From positions 1 through 6,984 of the forward strand of contig DAOVWH010000089.1 of NCBI GenBank assembly GCA_030636745.1: a stretch of DNA of 6,984 nucleotides. The letters run 5' to 3'. The stretch comes from UBA1672 sp023140905. Lineage in GTDB: Bacteria; Pseudomonadota; Alphaproteobacteria; Micavibrionales; Micavibrionaceae. The notes beneath the pieces were generated by a model that made no database searches, was not told the DNA's origin, and saw only the letters and a program-made list of their open reading frames with translations. This document shows, in pieces, positions 1 to 6,413 of the stretch. The position numbers and the translations under genes were made by a program. The stretch's first letter is position 1; every line of letters begins with the position of its first letter.

Positions 1-446
1 AGAATATCTGCGATCAGATCAAGACCTTGATAGCTGATATCATCAAGGCGGCCAATAAATGGTGAGATGAAAGCAGCTCCTGCTTTAGCCGCTAACAAAG
101 CCTGACCGGCAGAGAAGCATAGAGTTACATTGACCAGTGTGCCTTCATCGGAAAGCTCTTTACAACCTTTCAGACCGTCTTGGGTTAGAGGCACTTTGAT
201 AGCTATGTTATCGGCAATTGCGCGTAGAACATCAGCTTCTTTGCGCATTGTTTCATAATCTGTAGATGCAACTTCGGCACTTACGGGGCCATCAGTGACG
301 ACTTTGCAAATCTCTTTGATTAGAGGAATGAATTCTCTTCCTGATTTTGCAACTAATGACGGGTTGGTTGTCACGCCGTCTAAAAGGCCTGTTGCAGCCA
401 TTTCTTTGATTTCATCAAGTTCTGCTGTATCGACAAAAAATTTCAT
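1..446 (-). CDS. fsa: Transaldolase / fructose-6-phosphate aldolase family protein, 3' end cut by window edge
   Basis: The reverse strand encodes 148 codons from an ATG at 446 before running off the window, against about 215-220 residues for the short (FSA/TalC-type) transaldolase family, so roughly the last third is missing. Seen: the N terminus MKFFVDTAELDEIKE, then GLLDGVTTNPSL at about residues 20-31, PVSAEV at 55-60, IAIKVPLT at 81-88, NVTLCFSAGQA at 106-116 and ISPFIGRLDD at 127-136. All are hallmark blocks of this (beta/alpha)8-barrel family. By family analogy Lys84 in IKVPLT forms the Schiff base with the ketose substrate. The enzymes are cytosolic and make or cleave fructose 6-phosphate or transfer dihydroxyacetone units; fructose-6-phosphate aldolase and transaldolase activity cannot be told apart from this fragment. 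A ribosome binding site (GGGTAGGA) lies 8 bases before the ATG. The gene is transcribed away from priA. Confidence 0.93.
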   Translation of the reverse strand, partial: MKFFVDTAELDEIKEMAATGLLDGVTTNPSLVAKSGREFIPLIKEICKVVTDGPVSAEVASTDYETMRKEADVLRAIADNIAIKVPLTQDGLKGCKELSDEGTLVNVTLCFSAGQALLAAKAGAAFISPFIGRLDDISYQGLDLIADI

Positions 447-546
447 AGTGAATATCCTACCCTTGAATTAATTAAGTGAATTTGTGGTGTAGAACGTAAA
501 GATTTTTAGTTCATTGAGCAAGGGCAAGATGCTAGATATATAAAGT
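447..546. promoter_or_regulatory. Divergent spacer between fsa and priA, with a weak priA promoter candidate
   Basis: This 100-bp A+T-rich spacer must carry the start signals of both the minus-strand aldolase gene and priA. On the plus strand TTGAGC (514-519) is followed after 17 bp by TATATA (537-542), a passable sigma-70-type pair. If it is used, transcription would begin almost at the priA ATG (547). On the minus strand the fsa ribosome binding site is clear (455-462), but I see no convincing promoter. TTAATTAA (467-474) is a short palindrome without further support. Confidence 0.3.
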
Positions 547-2799
547 ATGACTCAAGGGACATTATTTGAAGATAATAAGAAAGAGCAAAACGTAGCAGGC
601 GCGAGTGTCTCTGTGCTTGTGCCTTATCCGGTGAACAAGCCTTATGATTATCTAGTGCCCGATGGTTTGAGTGTGGCTCCGGGGGATTTTGTCTGTGTGC
701 CTTTGGGGAGCCGTGAGATTCATGGTGTTGTGTGGGGAGCCGGGGCCGGTGATGTTCCTATCGTTAAGCTTAAAACTATTATCTCGCGCTATGACATTGA
801 ACCGATGCAAAAAGTTACACGCGATTTTGTGGATTGGGTGGCAAGCTATACGCTTTCGATGAAAGGCTCAGTCTTGAAAATGGCTCTGAGTGTTCCTGCA
901 GGGCTTACTACCCCTAAACCAACACGCGGATTCCGGCGTGATAGTGACAAAGATATTCCAGCTAAAGGATTAACAGAGCAGCGTCGTAAAGTGCTGGAGG
1001 TTATGAGCGATGGGCAAACGCGCAAAGCATCGGAGATTGCACAGCTGGCAGGGTGTTCTAGTGGTGTTATTGGCACTATGGCGGATAAGGGCTTGTTAGA
1101 GGAGGTGAGCGTTTATAATCCTGCGCCGTGTCTTTATCCGATTCCCGAAGGCAAGCTGGCCGATCTTTCCGAAGATCAGCAAGACGTGGCAGATGAGCTA
1201 TGCGAGACTATGAAGGACGGGCGTTATAGCGTGACGTTGCTTGATGGTGTAACAGGTGCGGGGAAGACCGAAGTTTATTTTGAAGCAGTGGGGCAAGCAC
1301 TGAAGCAGGGCAAACAAGTGCTTATTTTGCTGCCGGAGATTGCGCTGTCTAATGCGTTTCTGGAACGTTTTAACACCCGTTTTGGCTGTGATCCTGCTTT
1401 GTGGCATTCGAATTTAACTTCAGCGCAGCGTAGGGATTGTTGGCGCGGTGTGGCACAAGGGGATACTCGCGTAGTAGTGGGAGCGCGCTCGGCGTTGTTC
1501 CTTCCTTACAAAGAACTGGGGCTGATTGTTGTTGATGAAGAGCACGATCCTGCTTACAAGCAAGAAGATGGTGTGATTTACCATGCGCGGGATATGGCTG
1601 TAGTGCGGGCGCATTTGGGTAGTATTCCTGTTATTCTCTCATCTGCAACACCTTCACTGGAAACTATGATGAATGCTTGGGACCCTCCTTTGGGCAGTGG
1701 GCGTTATGAGCATTTGGTTTTGCCTTCACGATATGGCGGAGCGGTGTTGCCTGATATTTCTGTGGTGGATTTGCGCAGTGATAAGCCAGAGCGTCAGTGC
1801 TTTTTGTCGCGTTCTTTAATATTGGCTATGCAAGAGACGCTGGAGAAAAGCGAGCAGGTTTTGCTATTCCTGAACAGACGGGGCTATGCGCCGTTGACGC
1901 TGTGCCGGACATGTGGTCACAGGATGGAGTGCCCGCGTTGTACAGCGTGGCTGGTAGAACATAAACGTTCGGGCAGGCTGCATTGTCATCATTGCGGGTA
2001 TCATGCCCCTATTCCGAAACTTTGCCCGTCTTGTGAAGATAAGGATTCGTTTGCTGCGTGTGGTCCCGGTGTAGAGCGCATATTCGAAGAAGCTAGAGCG
2101 CATTTCCCTGATGCGCGGATTATGGTGCTGGCCAGTGATACGACTGAAAGCCATGAAGAGCTTAAGGCGATGATTAGACAGGTAGAGTGCGGAGAGGTTG
2201 ATATTATTATCGGTACGCAGATTATTGCTAAAGGTCACAATTTTCCTAATCTGACTTTAGTAGGTGTGGTGGATGCTGATCTTGGTTTGCAGGGTGGAGA
2301 TTTGCGCGCATCTGAGCGCACATATCAAATGTTGCATCAAGTCTCTGGCCGGGCTGGTCGGGAGAAGGATAAAAAGGGCAGGGTGATGCTGCAAAGCTGG
2401 ATGCCGGATCACCGGATTATGAAAGCTATGGCTGGATCCGGGCGTGATGCGTTTTTATCGGTGGAAGCGGCAGAGCGTGAAGCTGCACATATGCCGCCTT
2501 TTAGTCGTCTTGTTGGAATTATTGTATCGGGGCGTGAAGAAGCACTTGTCTTGCAGGTTGCCAGAGAATTGGGTAAGACGGCTCCGCAGGGTGTGAGTGA
2601 AAGTGGGGCGAAGATTCAAACGCTTGGGCCTGCACCTGCACCGCTGGTGCGGTTGCGCGGAAAGTTCCGCTATCGTTTGCTGGTGCGTGCGGACAAAGCG
2701 ATTAATGTGCAGAAGACGGTTGGTGATTGGGTGGGTGCTCTTAAGGTGCCTTCGACGGTTCGGGTTTACATTGATATAGATCCTCAAAGTTTTCTGTAG
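547..2799 (+). CDS. priA: Primosomal protein N' (replication restart helicase PriA)
   Basis: A complete 750-residue PriA (E. coli PriA is 732). PriA is a superfamily 2 DNA helicase that recognises stalled forks and starts reloading of the replicative helicase. Seen in order: the N-terminal 3'-DNA-binding domain (about 19-115, with VPYPVNKPYDYLVP); a winged-helix-like stretch (about 140-195); Walker A GVTGAGKT (234-241); LLPEIALS (261-268); the DEEH box (330-333); SATPS (366-370); FLNRRGYA (441-448); and eight zinc-binding cysteines (C453, C456, C462, C465, C480, C483, C493, C496). Then come GTQIIAKGHNFP (556-567) in motif V, QVSGRAGR (598-605) in motif VI, and a C-terminal domain to 750. All catalytic and zinc residues are present, so it should be active. 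The ATG at 547 is the first start after an in-frame TAA at 541-543; no good ribosome binding site precedes it. It is divergent from fsa, and the first traX-like gene follows after 10 bp. Confidence 0.98.
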   Translation: MTQGTLFEDNKKEQNVAGASVSVLVPYPVNKPYDYLVPDGLSVAPGDFVCVPLGSREIHGVVWGAGAGDVPIVKLKTIISRYDIEPMQKVTRDFVDWVASYTLSMKGSVLKMALSVPAGLTTPKPTRGFRRDSDKDIPAKGLTEQRRKVLEVMSDGQTRKASEIAQLAGCSSGVIGTMADKGLLEEVSVYNPAPCLYPIPEGKLADLSEDQQDVADELCETMKDGRYSVTLLDGVTGAGKTEVYFEAVGQALKQGKQVLILLPEIALSNAFLERFNTRFGCDPALWHSNLTSAQRRDCWRGVAQGDTRVVVGARSALFLPYKELGLIVVDEEHDPAYKQEDGVIYHARDMAVVRAHLGSIPVILSSATPSLETMMNAWDPPLGSGRYEHLVLPSRYGGAVLPDISVVDLRSDKPERQCFLSRSLILAMQETLEKSEQVLLFLNRRGYAPLTLCRTCGHRMECPRCTAWLVEHKRSGRLHCHHCGYHAPIPKLCPSCEDKDSFAACGPGVERIFEEARAHFPDARIMVLASDTTESHEELKAMIRQVECGEVDIIIGTQIIAKGHNFPNLTLVGVVDADLGLQGGDLRASERTYQMLHQVSGRAGREKDKKGRVMLQSWMPDHRIMKAMAGSGRDAFLSVEAAEREAAHMPPFSRLVGIIVSGREEALVLQVARELGKTAPQGVSESGAKIQTLGPAPAPLVRLRGKFRYRLLVRADKAINVQKTVGDWVGALKVPSTVRVYIDIDPQSFL

Positions 2800-2809
2800 G
2801 GAAGTGTAG

Positions 2810-3607
2810 ATGCTGGAAAAAATATTACCTAAAGAAATAACATCTTATGATCTAGTAAAGACGTTTGCTGTGCTGTTTATGATTATAGATCATATTGGAG
2901 TTTACTTTTTTCCAGAAGATTTTTGGTGGAGAGTTGCTGGCCGTATGTGTGTGCCGGTGTGGTTCTTCCTGATAGGGTATGCGAGAAGCCGTGATGTGTC
3001 TTCGCGAATATGGATGGGTGCTTTCATCCTTATGGGCGTAGATGTGATTGTGGGGTGGCCAATTTTCCCATCGAATATTTTATTCACTATTTTGTGGATG
3101 CGCCTGATTTTAGATTATGTAGCCAAGTGGTTCGAGACGTTCGGTATAAGTCGGTTTGTGGCTGTTATTGGAATGGTGGTTATGCTCATCCCAACAGCAT
3201 TTTTAAGTGATTATGGCACAAGTGGATTAGTCTTGGTTTTATATGGATATTTTGTGCGCCGTTATCAAGATGGTGCGTGTTCCCAGAGCTTTATGCGCGG
3301 GAATATGGTCTTTGCTTTTATTTTCTTTTTCTTTAGTCAGCAAGTTTTCTTTGGTTTTGATCCGTTGCAATTTGGAATGCTTGGAGGGGGATTGTTATTT
3401 GTTGTTACGGCGTTACAATATTTTAGAGCGCATAATTTCGTCGGGTTAAAAGAAAGAATAGGCGTGGCTGGGAGTGCCGTTTTAAAAATATGCGGGCGGT
3501 ATTCTTTGGAAATCTTTGTCGTACATTTACTTGTTTTTAAGGTTGTAGCTCTTGCGTGCGAGCGTGAAGGTATGGGGTTGTTAGCCTTCAAGCTTATTGT
3601 TCAATAG
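2810..3607 (+). CDS. TraX family integral membrane protein (copy 1)
   Basis: A 265-residue, very hydrophobic protein with about eight to nine likely membrane segments (roughly 15-33, 47-58, 65-85, 89-105, 115-133, 137-150, 165-183, 188-205, 230-250). Seen: a short charged N terminus, SYDLVKTFAV, then IIDHIG with Asp27-His28, GRMCVPVWFFLIGYA (44-58), and near the C terminus CGRYSLEIFVVH (228-239). The DH pair, the GR...P..FFLIGY block and the late GRYSLE..VVH block match the TraX family, related to membrane acyltransferases; the F-plasmid TraX acetylates the N terminus of pilin. The substrate here is unknown, and no pilin or conjugation genes are in view, so no tra symbol is given. AGGGAAG before the ATG, overlapping the priA stop, is a good ribosome binding site. 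The 10-bp gap suggests co-transcription with priA. It is a paralogue of the gene at 5188-6033. Confidence 0.85.
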   Translation: MLEKILPKEITSYDLVKTFAVLFMIIDHIGVYFFPEDFWWRVAGRMCVPVWFFLIGYARSRDVSSRIWMGAFILMGVDVIVGWPIFPSNILFTILWMRLILDYVAKWFETFGISRFVAVIGMVVMLIPTAFLSDYGTSGLVLVLYGYFVRRYQDGACSQSFMRGNMVFAFIFFFFSQQVFFGFDPLQFGMLGGGLLFVVTALQYFRAHNFVGLKERIGVAGSAVLKICGRYSLEIFVVHLLVFKVVALACEREGMGLLAFKLIVQ

Positions 3608-3612
3608 ATTAG

Positions 3613-5055
3613 TCAGTTATTGCGCGATTTCTCGTAAAAAGCTGCGTTTTTATTATCCGTATAAATATGCGGCTTACCATAGTCGTTTTTATGGCGGTAA
3701 ATATAAACTATGTTTAATTCTTGATCTGGATATTCTCCCCACATATTATACGTATCATTAATGGCTGTGCGTGAAATATAAGGAAAAACAGAGCGGAACG
3801 TATTATCCAGTGTTTGCGAAAACTCATTATTGAAGTTAGCTGTGACGATGAAGTTTGTTACTAACACACCGTTTTCTTTAAGGTGGTTTTTGATTTGTAT
3901 AAAAAACTCTTGTGTAACAAGATGTTCAGGAACGCTGGTTGCACCCAGATAAGTATCCAGATAAATTACATCATATTTGTGTGTGTCATTATAGAGAAAG
4001 GCGCGTGCGGGTTTTGCAATGAAGTGCTTGTTTTCTCCTATAGGTTCTTTGAGAATATGGTGCTCGGATATGGTTTTTAACTCTTTGTCTATATCAACGT
4101 AAGTGTAGTTATTATTCGTATCATTGTGACCAAACGTAAAACCTCCTGCCCCGATAACTAATATATCGCGCGGTGGTGTGGATTCTAAAATTGGCTCAAT
4201 AGCTATTTTTTCTGCCAAATTGATATAGGAAAATTTTTGCCCGTCATCGTTATAACTTGATGAGCGATTTAGGTTAATTCGCATTTCCCGTGTGCCGTTT
4301 TGTAGAGGACCTGCTTGAATGAGGTTATACGCATTATTCGCACGCATATGCGGGTAAATAACTCTAAGCTTGTAATCTGTGTTCATATACATGGCAAAGA
4401 GAGCAAGAAGGCTTATATATATGACAGGGAGGCTGGTTGGCTTTTTGTCTAAAAGGATGACCAGCAAGGCCATCAAAACAAAATTTAAGGTCAAAGTGTG
4501 GTGTACGCCTAGCACAGTCATAAAGACCAGTACTGACAAAGTAGCACCTAAAAAAGAGCCTATTGTAGAAAAGAACAATATGTGCCCGGTGATTTTAGGT
4601 AGATGCTCTTTTGTAAAGAAATGACTGATAAGGGGAACTGTTTGTCCCAAAAAGTAAGTTGGTGTCACAATGAAAATAGCGCAGAATATTGCTGTTTGTA
4701 TAATGCGGTTTGTAATATCGATAGAGAACATAAACAAAAAGAATTTGTTCAAGAAAAAATACGATAAACCAAAGAATAAAAAGGTAGCGGCAATACATAT
4801 ATTATAGATGAGTTTTTTACGAACGCTGATAAAATGTCCGAAATATTTACGAGGTTTGTAGCGTCCACCGGATTGATAACCAAAAGCAAGAGGCATAAGA
4901 ATAGCAGCAATAATTATGGCGACTGTGTCTGTCCCGCTGCCGATATAGGGGATGGTTTCACGAATTGTCAGTAATTCAGTTGATAAAACGATATATCCTT
5001 CGATAATAATGATTGTAAAGAGCGTTAGGGTTTGTTTTATCGTTCTTATGCTCAT
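3613..5055 (-). CDS. Membrane-anchored spermidine-synthase-like protein
   Basis: Read from the ATG at 5055 this is 480 residues. A GTG at 5088 would add 11 (491 residues), but AAAGGA about 12 bases before the ATG, and the SIRTIK start just before the first membrane helix, favour the ATG. The N-terminal half (about 10-225) has seven or eight likely membrane helices and a TELLTIRETIPYIGSGTDT block (27-45) ahead of FGYQSGGRYKPRK (58-70). This resembles the membrane part of MFS/spermidine-synthase fusions. The C-terminal half is a Rossmann-type SpeE-like domain: DILVIGAGGFTFG (297-309), TYVDID (318-323) for nucleotide ribose binding, YDVIYLDTY (361-369) and PEHLVTQEFF (376-385). The family may bind S-adenosylmethionine or its decarboxylated form. 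The usual GGGDG loop and DxxDP active-site motif are not seen, so true spermidine synthesis is doubtful. The gene is A+T-rich and lies between two TraX paralogues, with its stop 5 bp from that of copy 1. Confidence 0.85.
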   Translation of the reverse strand: MSIRTIKQTLTLFTIIIIEGYIVLSTELLTIRETIPYIGSGTDTVAIIIAAILMPLAFGYQSGGRYKPRKYFGHFISVRKKLIYNICIAATFLFFGLSYFFLNKFFLFMFSIDITNRIIQTAIFCAIFIVTPTYFLGQTVPLISHFFTKEHLPKITGHILFFSTIGSFLGATLSVLVFMTVLGVHHTLTLNFVLMALLVILLDKKPTSLPVIYISLLALFAMYMNTDYKLRVIYPHMRANNAYNLIQAGPLQNGTREMRINLNRSSSYNDDGQKFSYINLAEKIAIEPILESTPPRDILVIGAGGFTFGHNDTNNNYTYVDIDKELKTISEHHILKEPIGENKHFIAKPARAFLYNDTHKYDVIYLDTYLGATSVPEHLVTQEFFIQIKNHLKENGVLVTNFIVTANFNNEFSQTLDNTFRSVFPYISRTAINDTYNMWGEYPDQELNIVYIYRHKNDYGKPHIYTDNKNAAFYEKSRNN

Positions 5056-5187
5056 ATTAAAGAGACATCCTTTGTTTGTATGTTGCACAAATGTTGGCTA
5101 TCATACACTTCTTTCTGGCAATTTAAAGTCTGTGTTACGCGAGATAAAAAGAAAGTTAAATTACTATTTAAGTAAGAAAATGCGAGT
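5056..5187. promoter_or_regulatory. Divergent spacer between the SpeE-like gene and traX-like copy 2
   Basis: This 132-bp A+T-rich spacer separates two genes read in opposite directions and should hold both promoters. The element TATCATA (5099-5105) reads as a -10-like TATCAT on the plus strand and as TATGAT on the minus strand. On the plus strand TTGTAT (5076-5081) sits 17 bp before it, a weak -35. No strong ribosome binding site precedes the plus-strand ATG at 5188. AAAGGA on the minus strand (about 5068-5073) serves the SpeE-like gene. Confidence 0.3.
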
Positions 5188-6033
5188 ATGTCTGTAATAG
5201 CTGTTAGAAAAAATCTCCCGAAAGAATTAACGTCTTATGATCTAATTAAATCATTAGCTGTTATTTTGATGATTTGTGACCATGTTGGATTTATCTTTTT
5301 CCCTGAAGAAATGTGGTTTCGTACGCTAGGGCGGTTATGTCTGCCGATTTGGTTCTTTTTGATCGGCTATGCGCGGGAAAGTGAAATTCCTAAATCTTTC
5401 TGGATTGGTGGTGGAATAGTGGCTGCCTCCAGTTTGATCGCTGGACAATTTCTTTTACCAATGAACATCTTGTTTACCATAATTTTTCTGCGCTTATACC
5501 GGGATAAGGTTGCGCGCTATAGTTTGGCTTCACCGCAAGCACTACGAGGGATGTTCTTTATTTTATTTTTGTCGAGCTTTCCTAGTTCTGTGCTCTTTGA
5601 ATATGGCTCCTTGGCTATGCTAATTGCGTTGGTTGGGTTTATTGCGCGGCGTAAAGAGGCTGTATATGAGCGTGTAGAGCGTAAATATATTTTAATGTAT
5701 GTGGTTGTAGCATTTTTCACGACTTATATTATGCAAGGTATTGCGATGCCTTATTTAACGGGAGCTCAGGCATGGGTGCTAACTTTAGGCTATGCGTTTA
5801 TGGGCGGTATATTATGGCATTTTAAACCTGTCGCATTTACTGATGCCCGCCGTTATATGGCAGGATCTTTTATAAAAATATTCCAATTTTTAGGGCGGTG
5901 GACGTTAGAAATATATGTTGTACATATTGTAGCTTTGCGTATTGCTGCGATGATTCTTTTCCCAGAACGATTCTCTTTTTTGGGCTGGCAGATTGTTGAT
6001 CCAAACGTTTTTTCTATCTTTATCGTGCATTGA
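5188..6033 (+). CDS. TraX family integral membrane protein (copy 2)
   Basis: A 281-residue polytopic membrane protein with about eight to nine hydrophobic segments. Seen: SYDLIKSLAV (16-25), ICDHVG with Asp31-His32, GRLCLPIWFFLIGYAR (48-63), PMNILFTIIFLRLYRDK (91-107) and LGRWTLEIYVVH (235-246), the same blocks as copy 1. Over residues 10-63 I count 36 of 54 positions identical to residues 6-59 of copy 1, with no gaps; the middle and C-terminal parts are much less alike. TraX-type acyltransferase chemistry in the inner membrane is the family-based expectation; the substrate is unknown. The start at 5188 puts the conserved LPKE-TSYDL block four residues later than in copy 1. An overlapping ATG at 5180 is in another frame and stops after five codons. 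Ribosome binding is weak (AAGTAAGAAA is the only purine-rich stretch). A terminator-like hairpin lies about 90 bp downstream. Confidence 0.85.
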   Translation: MSVIAVRKNLPKELTSYDLIKSLAVILMICDHVGFIFFPEEMWFRTLGRLCLPIWFFLIGYARESEIPKSFWIGGGIVAASSLIAGQFLLPMNILFTIIFLRLYRDKVARYSLASPQALRGMFFILFLSSFPSSVLFEYGSLAMLIALVGFIARRKEAVYERVERKYILMYVVVAFFTTYIMQGIAMPYLTGAQAWVLTLGYAFMGGILWHFKPVAFTDARRYMAGSFIKIFQFLGRWTLEIYVVHIVALRIAAMILFPERFSFLGWQIVDPNVFSIFIVH

Positions 6034-6122
6034 GTCCGCGTTAAATCTGAATGCATTTTTTGTGCGAACTCGAAAGTTGTCTGAAATATTTATAGCCATA
6101 TGATGCACAGTCCTGTGTGATT

Positions 6123-6164
6123 AATGATGCAGACGTTTGTAGCTTTGCGTTCTGCATTATTTTT
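6123..6164 (+). terminator. Possible rho-independent terminator after traX-like copy 2
   Basis: The arm AATGATGCAGA (6123-6133) can pair with TCTGCATTATT (6151-6161), 11 pairs including one G-T. The stem may extend by CG (6134-6135) with CG (6148-6149) across a one-base bulge. A T-rich run (6160-6164) overlaps the base of the stem and continues past it. The stem is only moderately G+C-rich and the loop is about 12 bases, so this is a weak to fair terminator. It lies about 90 bp past the stop of copy 2, where the transcript should end before the atp operon. Confidence 0.4.
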
Positions 6165-6343
6165 CTGAAAAGTATTTGTTTGTGTTGTATTGGTACAAAA
6201 ATGAAGTAAAAATAAAATCAAAATATTTCTAAAATAGGATGCGTAGCTACTTGCCAGCGTTGCTCTTGTGTGCTAACTCTCCCCAACGTAAAATTAAATT
6301 TATGTTCTTTGCGTTTACAAGAAGTGATGAGGCTTTTATGGCA

Positions 6344-6376
6344 TTGTCTTAGTGTTGTCATTAGGTTGTCTTAGGG
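6344..6376 (+). repeat. Three head-to-tail 11-bp direct repeats upstream of atpH
   Basis: Three adjacent units begin at 6344, 6355 and 6366: TTGTCTTAGTG, TTGTCATTAGG and TTGTCTTAGGG. Units 1 and 3 differ at one base; unit 2 differs from unit 3 at three. All begin TTGTC, and the period is exactly 11 bp, close to one DNA helical turn. The array ends 37 bp before the atpH start codon and overlaps the proposed -35 element. Confidence 0.8.
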
Positions 6377-6384
6377 CGTATTAA
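6355..6384 (+). promoter_or_regulatory. Candidate promoter of the atpH operon
   Basis: TTGTCA (6355-6360, five of six bases of the TTGACA consensus) is followed after 18 bp by TATTAA (6379-6384, four of six of TATAAT). Transcription would begin near 6391, giving a leader of about 23 bases that contains the AAGGA ribosome binding site (6399-6403). The -35 element is the start of the second 11-bp repeat. TTGACT at 6388-6393 looks better as a -35 but would place its -10 on the start codon. Confidence 0.35.
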
Positions 6385-6413
6385 ACATTGACTAAGTTAA
6401 GGAACAAGAGAAC

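Larger units (their letters stand above)
6034..6413. other. 380-bp non-coding stretch between traX-like copy 2 and atpH
   Basis: No credible gene is present: the longest plus-strand ATG-started frames I checked (for example at 6303, 16 codons) are short and lack ribosome binding sites. The first part holds a terminator-like hairpin. The middle (about 6170-6340) is A+T-rich with nothing I can name. The last 70 bases hold three 11-bp repeats, a promoter candidate and the atpH ribosome binding site. Confidence 0.7.

Noticed and set aside
2455..2787. A 110-codon minus-strand frame within priA
   Set aside because: It is fully antisense to the conserved C-terminal domain of priA, is rich in Arg, His and Asn as expected from reverse reading, and has no family signature.
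4952..5197. An 81-codon plus-strand frame crossing the divergent spacer before traX-like copy 2
   Set aside because: Most of it is antisense to the 5' end of the SpeE-like gene, it overlaps the start of the real downstream gene in another frame, and its translation shows no recognisable family features.
2810..6033. A transposon or insertion sequence carrying the three-gene cassette
   Set aside because: I see no transposase or integrase gene, no terminal inverted repeats and no target-site duplication at the block's ends.
6106..6117. Palindrome CACAG-TC-CTGTG downstream of traX-like copy 2
   Set aside because: The 2-base loop is too small for an RNA hairpin, and as an operator it is short, single-copy and about 300 bp from the atpH start.
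6240..6300. A stretch beginning TGCGTAGCTAC that faintly recalls a tRNA 5' half
   Set aside because: There is no T-arm motif (GTTCGA-type), no acceptor stem that pairs, and no D-arm consensus; GTAGCTAC at 6243-6250 is only a short palindrome.
6388..6393. TTGACT as the -35 of the atpH promoter
   Set aside because: A normal 16-18 bp spacer would put the -10 over the GTG start and after the clear AAGGA ribosome binding site.
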